Under the pieces are notes generated by a model. That model saw only the letters and a program-made list of their open reading frames with translations. It had not been told where the DNA came from and did no database searches. A DNA stretch of 64,000 nucleotides, taken from positions 1-64,000 of the forward strand of contig JAVTVY010018719.1 in NCBI GenBank assembly GCA_036873755.1, read 5' to 3'. The stretch's first letter is position 1. Each line of letters begins with the position of its first letter. Positions 11,955-23,100 of the stretch are shown piece after piece. Source of the stretch: Hanleya hanleyi (Eukaryota > Mollusca > Polyplacophora > Lepidopleurida > Hanleyidae). The translations under genes and the position numbers were made by a program.

Positions 11955-12664
11955 AGATGAGTTTACTGAGACATTTCAATCTTCCCCTCCTCACTATAAT
12001 TAATATACTATATTAGAGGAATTTGTGTGTACTGATGAGGCTTGATACCAAGTTTGTTCAATTGTGAAAATATTAGAGCTCTCATTTTAAAGCCCATCTT
12101 CGAATATCCAAGTCGAACACTACATGAGTTGCCCTGGCTGTACAGAACACATCTGATCAGAATACGGGTTTGGTGATAGCTCTATAAATATTCCTTGGTC
12201 CATATTAGAAGGAGTGCAATGTATGACCTCCTAATACTTCAAATTTGATTTTCTATTCGAAAGAAATTAACATCAATACAACCACATCTTGCCATAAAAG
12301 GAAATCACACAGGCAGACATCAAAGAAAATCCTTGCTGCACAGTGTTGGCAAGCTCCTATCTTGATTGGCTGTAGGACATCACATGTGTTCTCCTGGTTT
12401 GAACAATTTACTCTACTTATTAGGTCAAGGTAAATGACAGAACGTTAGTGTAGTATTTAATTTGAAATGTGAAGATGTTTGGAGCCGTGAATACTGTTAT
12501 ACCAGTACTTTTTGTCTGGAGGATGATTAGAGTTCAAAGCTTGAAACCTATTGTTTTTGTTCAGATTATTCTTATTATTCCAGCATATTTTGTGCACGTG
12601 AGAGCACAAAACACAATCTAGTGCAAAGAAGGTGATTGGAGGCCATTTTGGATTCACTCCATTT

Positions 12665-12687
12665 AAAAAAAAAAAAAAAAAAAAAAA
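12665..12687 (+). repeat. Poly(A) tract
   Basis: A run of about 23 A residues. No retroposed sequence is recognised immediately upstream. Confidence 0.8.
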
Positions 12688-12876
12688 TTAACAATCTACT
12701 CCGGAGGAAGTACTGAATGGATCGATGCCAAACTTGGCATACATGATCTATGGATGGAGCCCTCTCAAACTCTTCAAAGAAAGGTTGCTCAGATAAAAAT
12801 TATGAAATATATGCTACATGTACGTAACATGGCTATCAAGAACATATATATATATATTACATTTTTAAGTCCAGTA

Positions 12877-13056
12877 ACCTCAGACAGCTTGTCGTAAGAG
12901 GCGACTAACTCAGGCACCCGTGGGGATCCTGGGTGTGAAAAGGAATAGGACCCTGTGTGGTTCCCGGGTGTGAAAAGGAATATGACCCAACTTCGTGATA
13001 TGACTGAAATATAGTTGAAAGCGACGTTAAATCATATCCACTCACTCATTCACTTA
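12877..13056 (+). mobile_element. CACTCA-tailed SINE copy
   Basis: It has CAGCTTGTCGTAAGAGGCGA, two 'GGTGTGAAAAGGAATA' blocks, 'TGATATGACTGAAATATAGT' and a tail CCACTCACTCATTCAC, in the same order as the complete copy at 30351-30612. The 5' end is truncated or diverged. Confidence 0.85.
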
Positions 13057-13253
13057 AGTCAAGTATAATTGCATTTATAAGTTGAGTGTGGTCAAAAGGC
13101 CACCTCATGACAGAATGCTAGCTATAATTATTATGCCTGTGTATTTTTTATCATTGATATATTAGAGAATATATCCGATGGCTGTAATCGAATATGGACC
13201 GGTACACCACTACTGTCACTAGGATAATTGGCCAATCAAAACTCAACGACGTT

Positions 13254-13320
13254 TGAAATGTAGTTGAACCCAACATCCTGATATGACTGAAGATTGTTGA
13301 AAGTGACGTTAAATCATATT
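13254..13320 (+). mobile_element. SINE 3' fragment abutting another copy
   Basis: It matches only the SINE tail ('TGATATGACTGAAGATTGTT', 'GTGACGTTAAATCATATTC') and runs directly into the 5' end of the next copy at 13321, giving a head-to-tail arrangement. Confidence 0.75.
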
Positions 13321-13561
13321 CGCCCCGTGGGGCTTCTGGGGATTGACCTGGGATATCGTTGTGCACAGCTCCTCAGAAGCTTGTCGTAACAGGCGACTAA
13401 CTGAGGCACCCGTGGGGTTCTCGGGTGTGAAAAGGAATAGGACCCCACCCGTGTGGTTCCCGGGTGTGAAAAGAAATAGGACCCAACATTGTGATATGAC
13501 TGAAATATAGTTGAAAGCGACATTAAATCATATTCACTCACTCAAATCATATTCACTCACC
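13321..13561 (+). mobile_element. CACTCA-tailed SINE, near full length
   Basis: It begins CGCCCCGTGGGGCTTCTGGG like the complete copy at 30351, carries the TTGTCGTAACAGGCGACTAA core and the repeated 'GGTGTGAAAAGGAATAGGAC' block, and ends with CACTCACTCA followed by a duplicated 'AATCATATTCACTCACCC' tail. Confidence 0.9.
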
Positions 13562-13839
13562 CACTAATGTATCCCCATATCTCTCCATTGTTGTTGGTGG
13601 GTGATTGGGTGGCCACGGGTTCCTGTTGCTTCAATGCATTTTGCTGAGAAGCAACAGGAACTTGATAATGTGATGTCTAGCACTGTAATATCACTTGTCT
13701 TTATTGCACCATGTAAGCATCCTGTCTGTGTCTTGTTTGCTGTGTTTTATAGGGTGGATAGAGAGTTTATGGTTCCATTCTGCTTCATAGATTTCTTCTT
13801 TGAAGTAGCAGGAATGCAACTTGTCTGGGTGGTGATTAC

Positions 13840-13912
13840 TTAGTTCGTCACGATATAGCTGAAATATTGTTAAAAGCAACGTTTAATTCTTTTTCACTCA
13901 CTCACCCCATTG
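13840..13912 (+). mobile_element. SINE tail fragment
   Basis: Only the 3' end is recognisable: 'CGATATAGCTGAAATATTGT', 'AAAGCAACGTTTAATTC' and a TTCACTCACTCACCCC end. Confidence 0.65.
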
Positions 13913-14774
13913 TTGCTGACTGTGATGGTGGATATAGGGAAAACACAGTTATGGAAACTTAGAAATGGTCCATGATAGAGAATAGGGACATGATAGGGAA
14001 GTCAATCCTCCGTGATGAAGTGGACTAGCATTCACAGAATTGTAGCGACGAAGAAAGAGGTTGTTTAGGCAGACTGTGTAGTGACTAGTAAAAGATGGTC
14101 GCTAATCGCTCCTCATCTGTAGTGCCAAACCACAGTGGTCGGTACGTTGAACTTGTCTCTGGATTTCATGTCGATTGGATGAGATGCGCAATATTATTGT
14201 GCCTGTGATATTGGTTATCAATAATGTGTATGGGATCCTACCATTAATTTTAAATGCCCCGTTGTTTGCACTGGGAGAAAGTGAAACAATGGGGAAGACA
14301 CAGTGTACACTTGTGGAGACCATTGATCAGTGTTTAGGGACCAGTCTACAAATCAATATGTGGCCAACCTGAAATGTCAAGTATTAAACTCCGTGTTTGG
14401 ATCATGTCGAGTTTTGAAGTGCATGGGACAGCGTGAAGTTGGTTACATATACTGTGTAGCCTCAATATAATGCTCATTCTGATACACGTTGGGTTATGCC
14501 CAACATTTCAATCCTTCTTTAATGCTGAAAATCGATTAGATGGTTAAACTTTGGTCCTCCAATAACAAAGTGTTTGTGAGGTTAGAGCACTGTAGCACCA
14601 AGTCATCACAAACATGACCATGCTAAGCATGCTAACAATATACTAAACCTACCAGAAAAAGGTCCCATGGCAATATACAGCATATTCAGGATCATTTTGG
14701 CACCTATAAAAAGCAAAAAATAGTAAGAACACCCAAAATTCAAGCCCAACATACAAACTCGACCAATGTCCACC

Positions 14775-15006
14775 CCAGGGGCCCTGAATGGCCGAGTGGT
14801 CTAAGGCGCTTCACTGGTGACAGATAGCATCAAACCGCTGAACTGGCATGGGTTCGGGCCCAGCTGCTCCATGTGTGAAAGTTTGTCAGTTACTTGCCAA
14901 AGGGCAGTGGTTCTCTCTGGATGCTCTGGCTTCCTCCACCAACCAAACTGACTGTCACTGTATGAGTGAAACGAACTTGAGTATGACATTAAGCCAAATC
15001 CCCCCC
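14775..15006 (+). mobile_element. tRNA-derived SINE
   Basis: The 5' part has a polymerase III A-box region like a tRNA-Leu or tRNA-Ser gene (TGGCCGAGTGGTCTAAGGCG) and a B box GGGTTCGGGCCC about 50 bp later. It lacks a complete cloverleaf and continues into a non-tRNA body ('ATGTGTGAAAGTTTG.CAGTT', 'GGGCAGTGGTTCTCTCTGG'). The same body recurs at 52436-52660, so this is a SINE and not a tRNA gene. Confidence 0.85.
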
Positions 15007-15009
15007 CAA

Positions 15010-18000
15010 TTTCCACCCTTAAACACAAAAACAACATGTATGGATGGGGGATTTACTTGGACACGCCTTCATGATACCATGGGCAATGGTCATGCAGAAC
15101 ACACCGTGCAACCCATTTCTACATATGATCGCTTGGGCGAGTGTCGCATATAGGTTTTACCAACCTTCTGTATCACCTAATTTGTCCAGAACTACTGTTT
15201 CCTGCATCTGCTATATCTGCTGGTCAATAATACATGTAATATGATATGCTCACTTCACAGCAATATCCTTTCTGGATTGTTTACGGGAGATCATTGGCCT
15301 ATCAGGGCTGTTTAAAGGCTTTTTGGTGTTACTTGCATGTAATATTCTTCACTGTACATTTTAAATAAAGCAACATCTATGTTTTTCATTGTCTTCTTGA
15401 TTACACACCAACCATTACTATTAACTCCAATTTTCCGTCCATGCTGTTCATAATTCATTGAATTCTAGCCAATTATTACTTTTGCGGTGACCAATACCGT
15501 AAACTAATCAATAAACTAATGAAGTGCATTATTTCCTTGATGGTAATTTTTCCAGTGGTATTAGCTATATTCTTGAAACCTTTATCATCAGGTATGGCCA
15601 AATTGTAGACCGATGTTGCAGTAATACATGTATGTTATTGTTGAGAGAAGGTTTTTTTAATCAGTCAGTCCTTATTCAATCAACTTTAGAATTGGGCTGC
15701 ATATTTGGAGGGTTATATTCTAGTACCAGGTATATACAAAATATCCCCGACATCTCTGGTGCATGAAAGTAATTATGCCATCCTCTCATTGGTCCCTATT
15801 CACATCACATATCTGACCTATCAGACAGCATTCCTAACTTCTTTATTCCTCTCCATACACCCTAAATTATATTTATCTGACTGTAAAGCTCACAATATGT
15901 TGTAAACATATTTTTATTGCACATATTGACCGAGGACTGGGGGCAAGTTCTTACAATTTGTTAGGCCCTCTCCTTACATGACATCCATGTTATATTTTAC
16001 GACTGGTCACAGAGAATATAGAGCAATATATGCTACCAAAGTTTAGTACACGTAGCATGTTAAAAGTTGGGTTACTGTAGACATTTATATTTAGATATTA
16101 CGGGTGATTAGATTTGGAAGTTATGTAAATGATTTGGCATGTCTTGTTGAAGGGCTGTAGAAATCTGCACCAAACAAATTGTGCCCAGTCCATGCCATCT
16201 GATGCGGCTGATTGAGAATTATTTCTCATCTAATGTGTTGAACTGCCAGGTCACCCGTCACCTTTAAGAATCGGGTAGAAACCCAGAAATTATATTCCAA
16301 GGACTATGATTGGTACATACATATTTAATGGTGAATGATAGTGCAGGATGTATTGGATAAATCCCCCTTAAAATTACAACTTTGAGCATTGTGTCCAGCT
16401 ATTTATCATGTTTTACTGTATGTACTCATTTGGTTGAGCATGTTAAGTGGCGATAAATTGCTGTGTCTATTTTGATCTTTCTTTATTTTTCTTTGTAGAC
16501 CATCTGTCCTTTAACCTTTCTCCTGTGTTTAAGGTTTCATTTAATAGTACATTTCATTAACACCCTGCTTCTATTCATTATCACAACTCTGCACATGTGA
16601 AATGACATACTCAAATCTGCTTAGGTTTATCACGAGAAGCTGATAATTTATTAACTACTGGAATCTTTCCTCTTGTGAATGGATGTACATGTAGACCCCT
16701 ACTTAGGCAATTCATCGCGGCACTGGCACTGGTCATGCGAACAACAGGCTGTGAACGCCGCTCCCTCTCAACCTGACCTACACATGGTCCTACCCAGTTA
16801 CCCGTGTCACATAGACTTAACGTATACCCCACATACCCTGTTCATGCTATAATATATCAACACAATCCTAAACTCTGTCATACATTGCAGAAATGTATTA
16901 TCTAACATTTACTTCTGCCAGTAAAGCCCCTCATTCTTACTTCTTGGACTGACTGTGGCAACAACTCAAACTAAATGTCACCATGGCCATAATGGAATCT
17001 CCCGATAGCCAATCACTCCTATCCACTTAACATTCAACATTCTCACATCGTGCCCCTCAAATTTTCCCTCCACCCAGCTTCAGTCTTATACTCGCCCATA
17101 ATTGTCTCAGAGTTACTGGTCACATGCGTGAAAATGAACTGAATTCATATCCAAACATGCATGTTTTTGTTTTGCATTCTTCTCCGCTCTAAATAGATTA
17201 GAGGTCCGGGATTTGTTGTTCTCTTGGCTCTTCATTGTGACGAACTCTAATTAGATGAGAACACCAAAATAGGATTGAGTAATATTGCAGGTGCTGAGAA
17301 TAAATTATCATTTACTGTATTCACACTTTCTGCCTCCAATACATGTACATGTTCAGTGTGTTCATGATGCAGTCACTGCTAAATCCATGAACTGGCTACA
17401 TGGTAATCACTAAGCCAATAAGTGTACAACAAGGTCATACAAATATACTACCTTTGTAATCACCAGTCAAAGAAGAGTTTTAAAGTAAATCCCTATCTCT
17501 TAACCTAGAGAAGGGAGATAACCCACTATAAAACTCGGGCAAAAACATGGAAAATGGTCGCCAAAGCCCAAAAATCTCCAGCGGACTACATGTATCTTAT
17601 AAGTAAAATTGAAGCATACGTCACATGTAGTTTGTACCTGTATTTATTTGATGGCTGTTTAGTCTGAAATCTGCACACAGACTCCATTGTCACCAAATAC
17701 AGAAGACATGGGCCTATATATAATTTGTTATTCTAACCTATTGATTTTCTATTCTGAGAGTGGGAAGTGGAGATATTGTGTGATAATGACATCAGATGGA
17801 ACATTTCCTTAATTTCACTCGCGACAGGCCAGCAATATTTTACCACACCGCTAATATTACATGAATGATGGGGTAGTTCCTTATTTATCCCTTGGTGTGA
17901 AACCCTTAGTGCTTGTGAGCCATTGAATGGTAATACAACACTGGGTCTCTGCTCTCAATGTACAATGTCTGGTACTCATCCATGCATCGTGGTTGGACAT

Positions 18001-19640
18001 GTAATATTATCTTTACAGGTACGAGTATACTATACGGTAATCAGCAGTATTATACCTCATACTAGAATTGTTCATCCTGATTGATCTTAACTCAGTCACA
18101 GGATATTCTGTAATTCCCGATATGAAGAAATATTACACGTTATACAATACATGCTCTCGTGGTCATCTTGAGGCAATAGCATTCAGTCTCGAGTGAGCGA
18201 GTACTAGTTCTAGTACAACAGCTGACTATGTACACATACATGTATCATTTTCTAAGAAATATATTTTAAACAATGATTAGATGAACATGTATGTATCTTG
18301 GTTTTTAAGACTGCTTGAAATGACAAGTATGAAAGGGATTGGAGTCAAAAAATTAGGTTTTTTTCATGTGCCCATGCATCATAATGCACGTTGGGTATTG
18401 TTCTTCATCTCATAGATAAAAAAAATGACAGACATGTGTATTTGACACCTGAAATTCTACCGTTCGGTTCTTCCACATAAAGTAGGCCTATTTGAGCATA
18501 CACTTGTTTCAGCTGAGGTACTATTTTATTACCAAACCGCACAAAAGAGTTCCAAAATGGTCATTTCAAACATCACTTGACCAATTGCGGCCAAAATCGT
18601 TTGGTGAAACACAACTTGAGAATTTTTTGATGTGCACTTGGTCAAGTGCAAATATCGCCCTTGCAAAGGTCCAGTCAAGTGAGGTTTGATGAAATCGGCC
18701 CAGGTCGTATCAGAGGCAGGGTTGAAGTAGGTAGCCTGAAAAGAATTCCTGTAAAGCCTTCGCTGAAATTTACTCTTGTAGGATATAGTAGGTACAGTGA
18801 GTTTGCTTGGAGAACTAGTGAATCATTGAAATGTTGAAATTTTCAACCTGTAGCTTTCAACTGGTAAAAAAGGAGAGCTTTATATCTCCTTGGCTGGAGG
18901 TTTGGGTTGAACTGTTTCCAACTTAGAGAAGATCCTGCTATGTTGAAGTGCCAAAATAAACCTGGTATATCCATCTAACCAGTTATTAGTGTATGCCATG
19001 TCAGTTCTGTTGGCTATCCCTAGAAGCCAGACTGGACTCATTTGAGGGGTTTAAACATCTGGGTAATGTATTTAAAACTGTCGGCCAGTAATGAGCTGGC
19101 TCTATTCCTGTGCCTGAGTTTTGGCCACATGGCCGACCCCCCACTTACCACAACTTGCCAGACTTAACGTAGGTTATCAATCTCTGGTACATCTTTTATC
19201 TCCTTCACCTGAGCATCTATATCTAGCTCATAACCATGAATGTTAAGGTTCATGTCTGACACCTAATCTGGCCAAGTAGCAAGGTAATATGTACTGAGGG
19301 GAACATCACATTGACCTGCATGGGCTTTTAATATACATGGAGTTTTCCGCTGGTTTGTAAAACTTAACTTGAATACCACCACTTAACTTTAGAGATGTTT
19401 GAGCTTGCTTTGCATGTGTGTGTGTAAATCACTAACACACATGGCCTCAACTTGGAAGCAGTCACTTACATGTATCAGGATGTTCGGCTCTGACATGCTT
19501 TTCTTGGAGCTACACTGTGGAGGTTTGAAGATGGAACAATTTATATGTCGACATTTTCATTCATATGTATAACTAGGGAATATCTTCACTTTCTGATCAC
19601 CACTATATGTAATATGTTATTCACAGTCTCTGGACTATGC
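15010..19640. other. Intergenic, no gene seen
   Basis: No reading frame over about 80 codons, no recognisable domain and no clear repeat boundary. Short TACATGTA words are frequent. Confidence 0.45.
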
Positions 19641-19724
19641 ATTACCATGCTCATCTTTAGGCCAATCAGCAGAATTCTTACAAAACGGGGTACCTGTATA
19701 TGCAGCTCTCGCCATTGCATCGTT

Positions 19725-19910
19725 ATCCGCGATTGGTCGGGTTCACATCTATACACCTATTGACAGTGCACATTAGAAATGGAAGGGGAGTTGAGCCTTT
19801 TATCAATCCACCACCGTTCAATACTGCATACCTGCCAGCAGCTTATTGGTTCCCCATTTTCTCGTTACAGGTATATAATCACATTGCCAGGTGTACAAGT
19901 CAGCAGTCTA
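19725..19910 (+). promoter_or_regulatory. Candidate core promoter of hnRNP K exon 1a
   Basis: A TATA-like TATATAA lies at 19872-19878, with inverted CCAAT boxes (ATTGG) near 19733 and 19846. A start about 30 bp after the TATA box, near 19902, falls in a GTCAGCAGTC context and would give a 5' UTR of about 185 nt. The UTR contains a long C tract (19981-19994). Confidence 0.45.
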
Positions 19911-20086
19911 TCTTAGAGGACGACCCAGCAGAGCAGCACCAGCAACCTTAGTCTACAGTCCGACACTATCTACGGCAATCTCCCCCCCCCCCCAGGTAAC
20001 CTCACTCCCCTGCCCAGGCGTGACGCAGACCGAGCGATTACCAGCCCTTGCAGCCCCCAGCAGACCAGCACACCTGAACTGCAAAC

Positions 20087-20129
20087 ATGTCGCATGATGA
20101 TGGCGGTCTGAATCAGGATGAGATGGAAG
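20087..20129 (+). CDS. HNRNPK: hnRNP K alternative first coding exon 1a
   Basis: ATG in an AAAC-ATG-T context encodes [14 protein letters not shown] plus the first base of a Gly codon, followed by a strong donor GTATGT at 20130. Phase 1 matches exon 2 at 44465, giving an acidic N-terminus before GGMKRP. It lies about 215 bp downstream of a TATA-like box. Intron 1 from here is about 24.3 kb. Confidence 0.8.
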
Positions 20130-23100
20130 GTATGTAAACCAATTTCCTGTATGTACTCAGGACATGTTCATGGTTGATTGTCATTTGACATGTCCTGTGT
20201 TCATTTCCTACCTTAATTGATTGATCTACCTGCTGAAAGTGATATCATTGCGATGGCATTAACATGTGGAAAGGTATATTTGAGAAATTCCATATTTTAC
20301 CTAACCACACCTATCACATTTGTCATGACTAGCACTTCCACAGTCAATCCATCATTCCCCCTATATATAGATATGTACATACAGTAGTTTCTCTACTAAC
20401 CCAATCACAGGAAGTGACATTGGGGCCACCTTAAAATGTTAATAATATAATCCTTTATTCCTTCATTATTTAAACAATTTGAGGTGGTTGAATTCAATAG
20501 ATTGAGTTATTAGAGGATTTAAAATACTACCATGTCATCTTGGAGATGTGGATTTCTGTAGTTGTGCCGAGGCTACCCATCCATCTTTTGCATTTTTCTC
20601 AGAAGAATTTCGTGCAAGACATATACACATGTACTTGCTCGTATCTCTTCAATAGTAAATGCCATACATAAGGCATGGCCCTGTCTGACTGGAGCCAGAT
20701 TTCTACATGTCCAAGGATGTCCAAGTTAATTCTACATTTTCCCAGCTTCCCATCATGACATCATCATCACCCGAGATGAAACCTACAACAGCAGGAACTC
20801 TACAGTAGCCATTAATTATCAACTGTCCTATATGATTGATTACTCCTCTGATTTTGCTCGGCATATTTCTGTACTTAAGTCTTTCTGGAATGTTCTGCAG
20901 ACAGATATATGTACATGTATAGCACATACAAGGCGACCTGTCCATAGTTTTTGGAGACTTCCGTCTGCAGTGAACTATATATTTAAATCGCAGAGGAGTT
21001 GGGAGATTTACATGTACGTATTCCATCATTACATATGGAATTTGACTTGGAAATGTTTAAGTTTGAGGGTATGTAAACCAATTTCCTGTATGTACTCAGG
21101 ACATGTTCATGGTTGATTGTCATTTGACATGTCCTGTGTTCATTTCCTACCTTAATTGATTGATCTACCTGCTGAAAGTGATATCATTGCGATGGCATTA
21201 ACATGTGGAAAGGTATATTTGAGAAATTCCATATTTTACCTAACCACACCTATCACATTTGTCCCTCCAATAATTCAATCACGGGAAGTGAAATTTCCCA
21301 CAATAAAATTTGGGGGTGGTCAAATTTATAACAAAAAGTTGACAAATGGTACAAAATCATGTGGATAATCTATTATTCCTTTGTTATTTCAATGATTTGA
21401 GAGAGTGTTGAAATTTATTAGGACAGCCGAATGAAATTTGCCCCCAAACTTGGGGCTGATTGAAGTTTGATAGGGGGATCAACTTATTAGAGGGATTAGC
21501 GTGTTATTTGGGCACCCAGACGTGTACCTTTCATGGGAATCTAAACTCACACTCGTAAAACCTGACGAACCTGTGGAAATCAACACTTGTCATGATCCCG
21601 CTGTGTGAACTTGAATAGTTGCAGGATCCTGTCTTATCCGACACAATATAGTGGTTCAATGTGTGACTGGTCTCGAAAGGTTTTGCTTTATCAAGGTACT
21701 GAGGAATCATTATGTACATGCCCGGGGCCATAGGGGTTTCAGGCTGCGAGCCGCCTTTTGCGGGGGGAGGAAGAATTTTTGTCGTACTAATGCCGTTTTC
21801 TGATAGACTGAGCATGGTATGTACCTCTTTTTCTCTGAAAGGAATCCCCAATCTGTCGTTTTCAAATGACAGCAAACCAGCCCTGAAGATGAAGATAGCC
21901 TGGCTATGGCCCTGATCTGTCTCTTGTATTCATACATGTATGAAATATGCACATATGTGTACACATTGATTGTATCGAAGTTTCTTTGTCAACATCAGCT
22001 TCCGTTTTAAATGCACGTGTCCGCGCACCACCATTGCCATTATTCAAGAGAATGCTGCTTTCCTAGTTTTTAAACAGCATTGATCTTGCCCGGCGATATT
22101 GTCTTTTGTGTACATGTGTAGGCTGGTCTGAGAGGCTGGATGTCATGCCGGTATTGTCCCCCCTTTGTTTAAGTTCGGCCAATATCAGGGGCGGTTGATT
22201 GTTAAGGACAGTAGAAATTGGTTTTCTTGCTGTGATAAGGAGCTGGGCTGTGAGATTGATAGTGCCTCCATGCTGGCCTGATGGAGATGGAGTAGCCACA
22301 CCTATACAATGGAGCCCGAGAGGTTGGTGCTGACTGGCCTGCCTCAATGCCCGGCCCAATGCCTGTCTCAATGCTGCTCTCCCAGCTATTGATTATCATT
22401 AACTCAGCCCGTCTCCAAGGATTCACTTGCCTCCATTATGAAGCCTGTCCGTGGCCCTATTGTGCTCACCTGAATCACCCGTGGCAAAATGACAGGTATT
22501 AAAACGAGAACGCCAACTCCTAATCTTTTAAAGTGGAAGGCGAAAATTATGATGGAACATCGAGTTAATGGCAATTTATTTGGAAGCTGGAACGTTAGGA
22601 TATTGGGCTTGTTGATTTGTCGTATGTTTTTCGGGGCCCTGGCGCTTAACGCTGGCAGCGCTACTAGTACTTGATGACTGGATGACTGAAGACCAGTGCC
22701 CAGCAAGGTGTGTCTTCATCCCATATTGCAGGGAGAAGAGTCCAATCTGGTGCCAGACCTGCTGTCAATATGACTTAGTCATGCAAGCCAAGTGAATCTA
22801 TTCAGGTGACTGCCTGGCATGTGTGTTGTCCCACCCATGAAAACGCCAAACATAAACCATTATATGAGTACACACCGCAGCACCAATCCATATGGGACTG
22901 GGGACACATTAAAGGTTTTCAAGGCTGGAGTGTTTAGCTAAATTGATAAGCCCTCAGTACCTGTCCAAACTCGGACTCGCTGATGAACTGAATCATCCTG
23001 TTAATGTCCCACTAAAGAGTAGGCAGTCTGGTCAAGCGTAGCTGAATCAATTCCATACCATGTTCACTCATGGGGCAAGTTTTCCCACATTCTGCAGCGA

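Noticed and set aside
14781..14860. tRNA-Leu or tRNA-Ser gene
   Set aside because: A and B boxes are present but the acceptor stem does not close, and the sequence continues into a body shared with 52436-52660. It is a SINE head.
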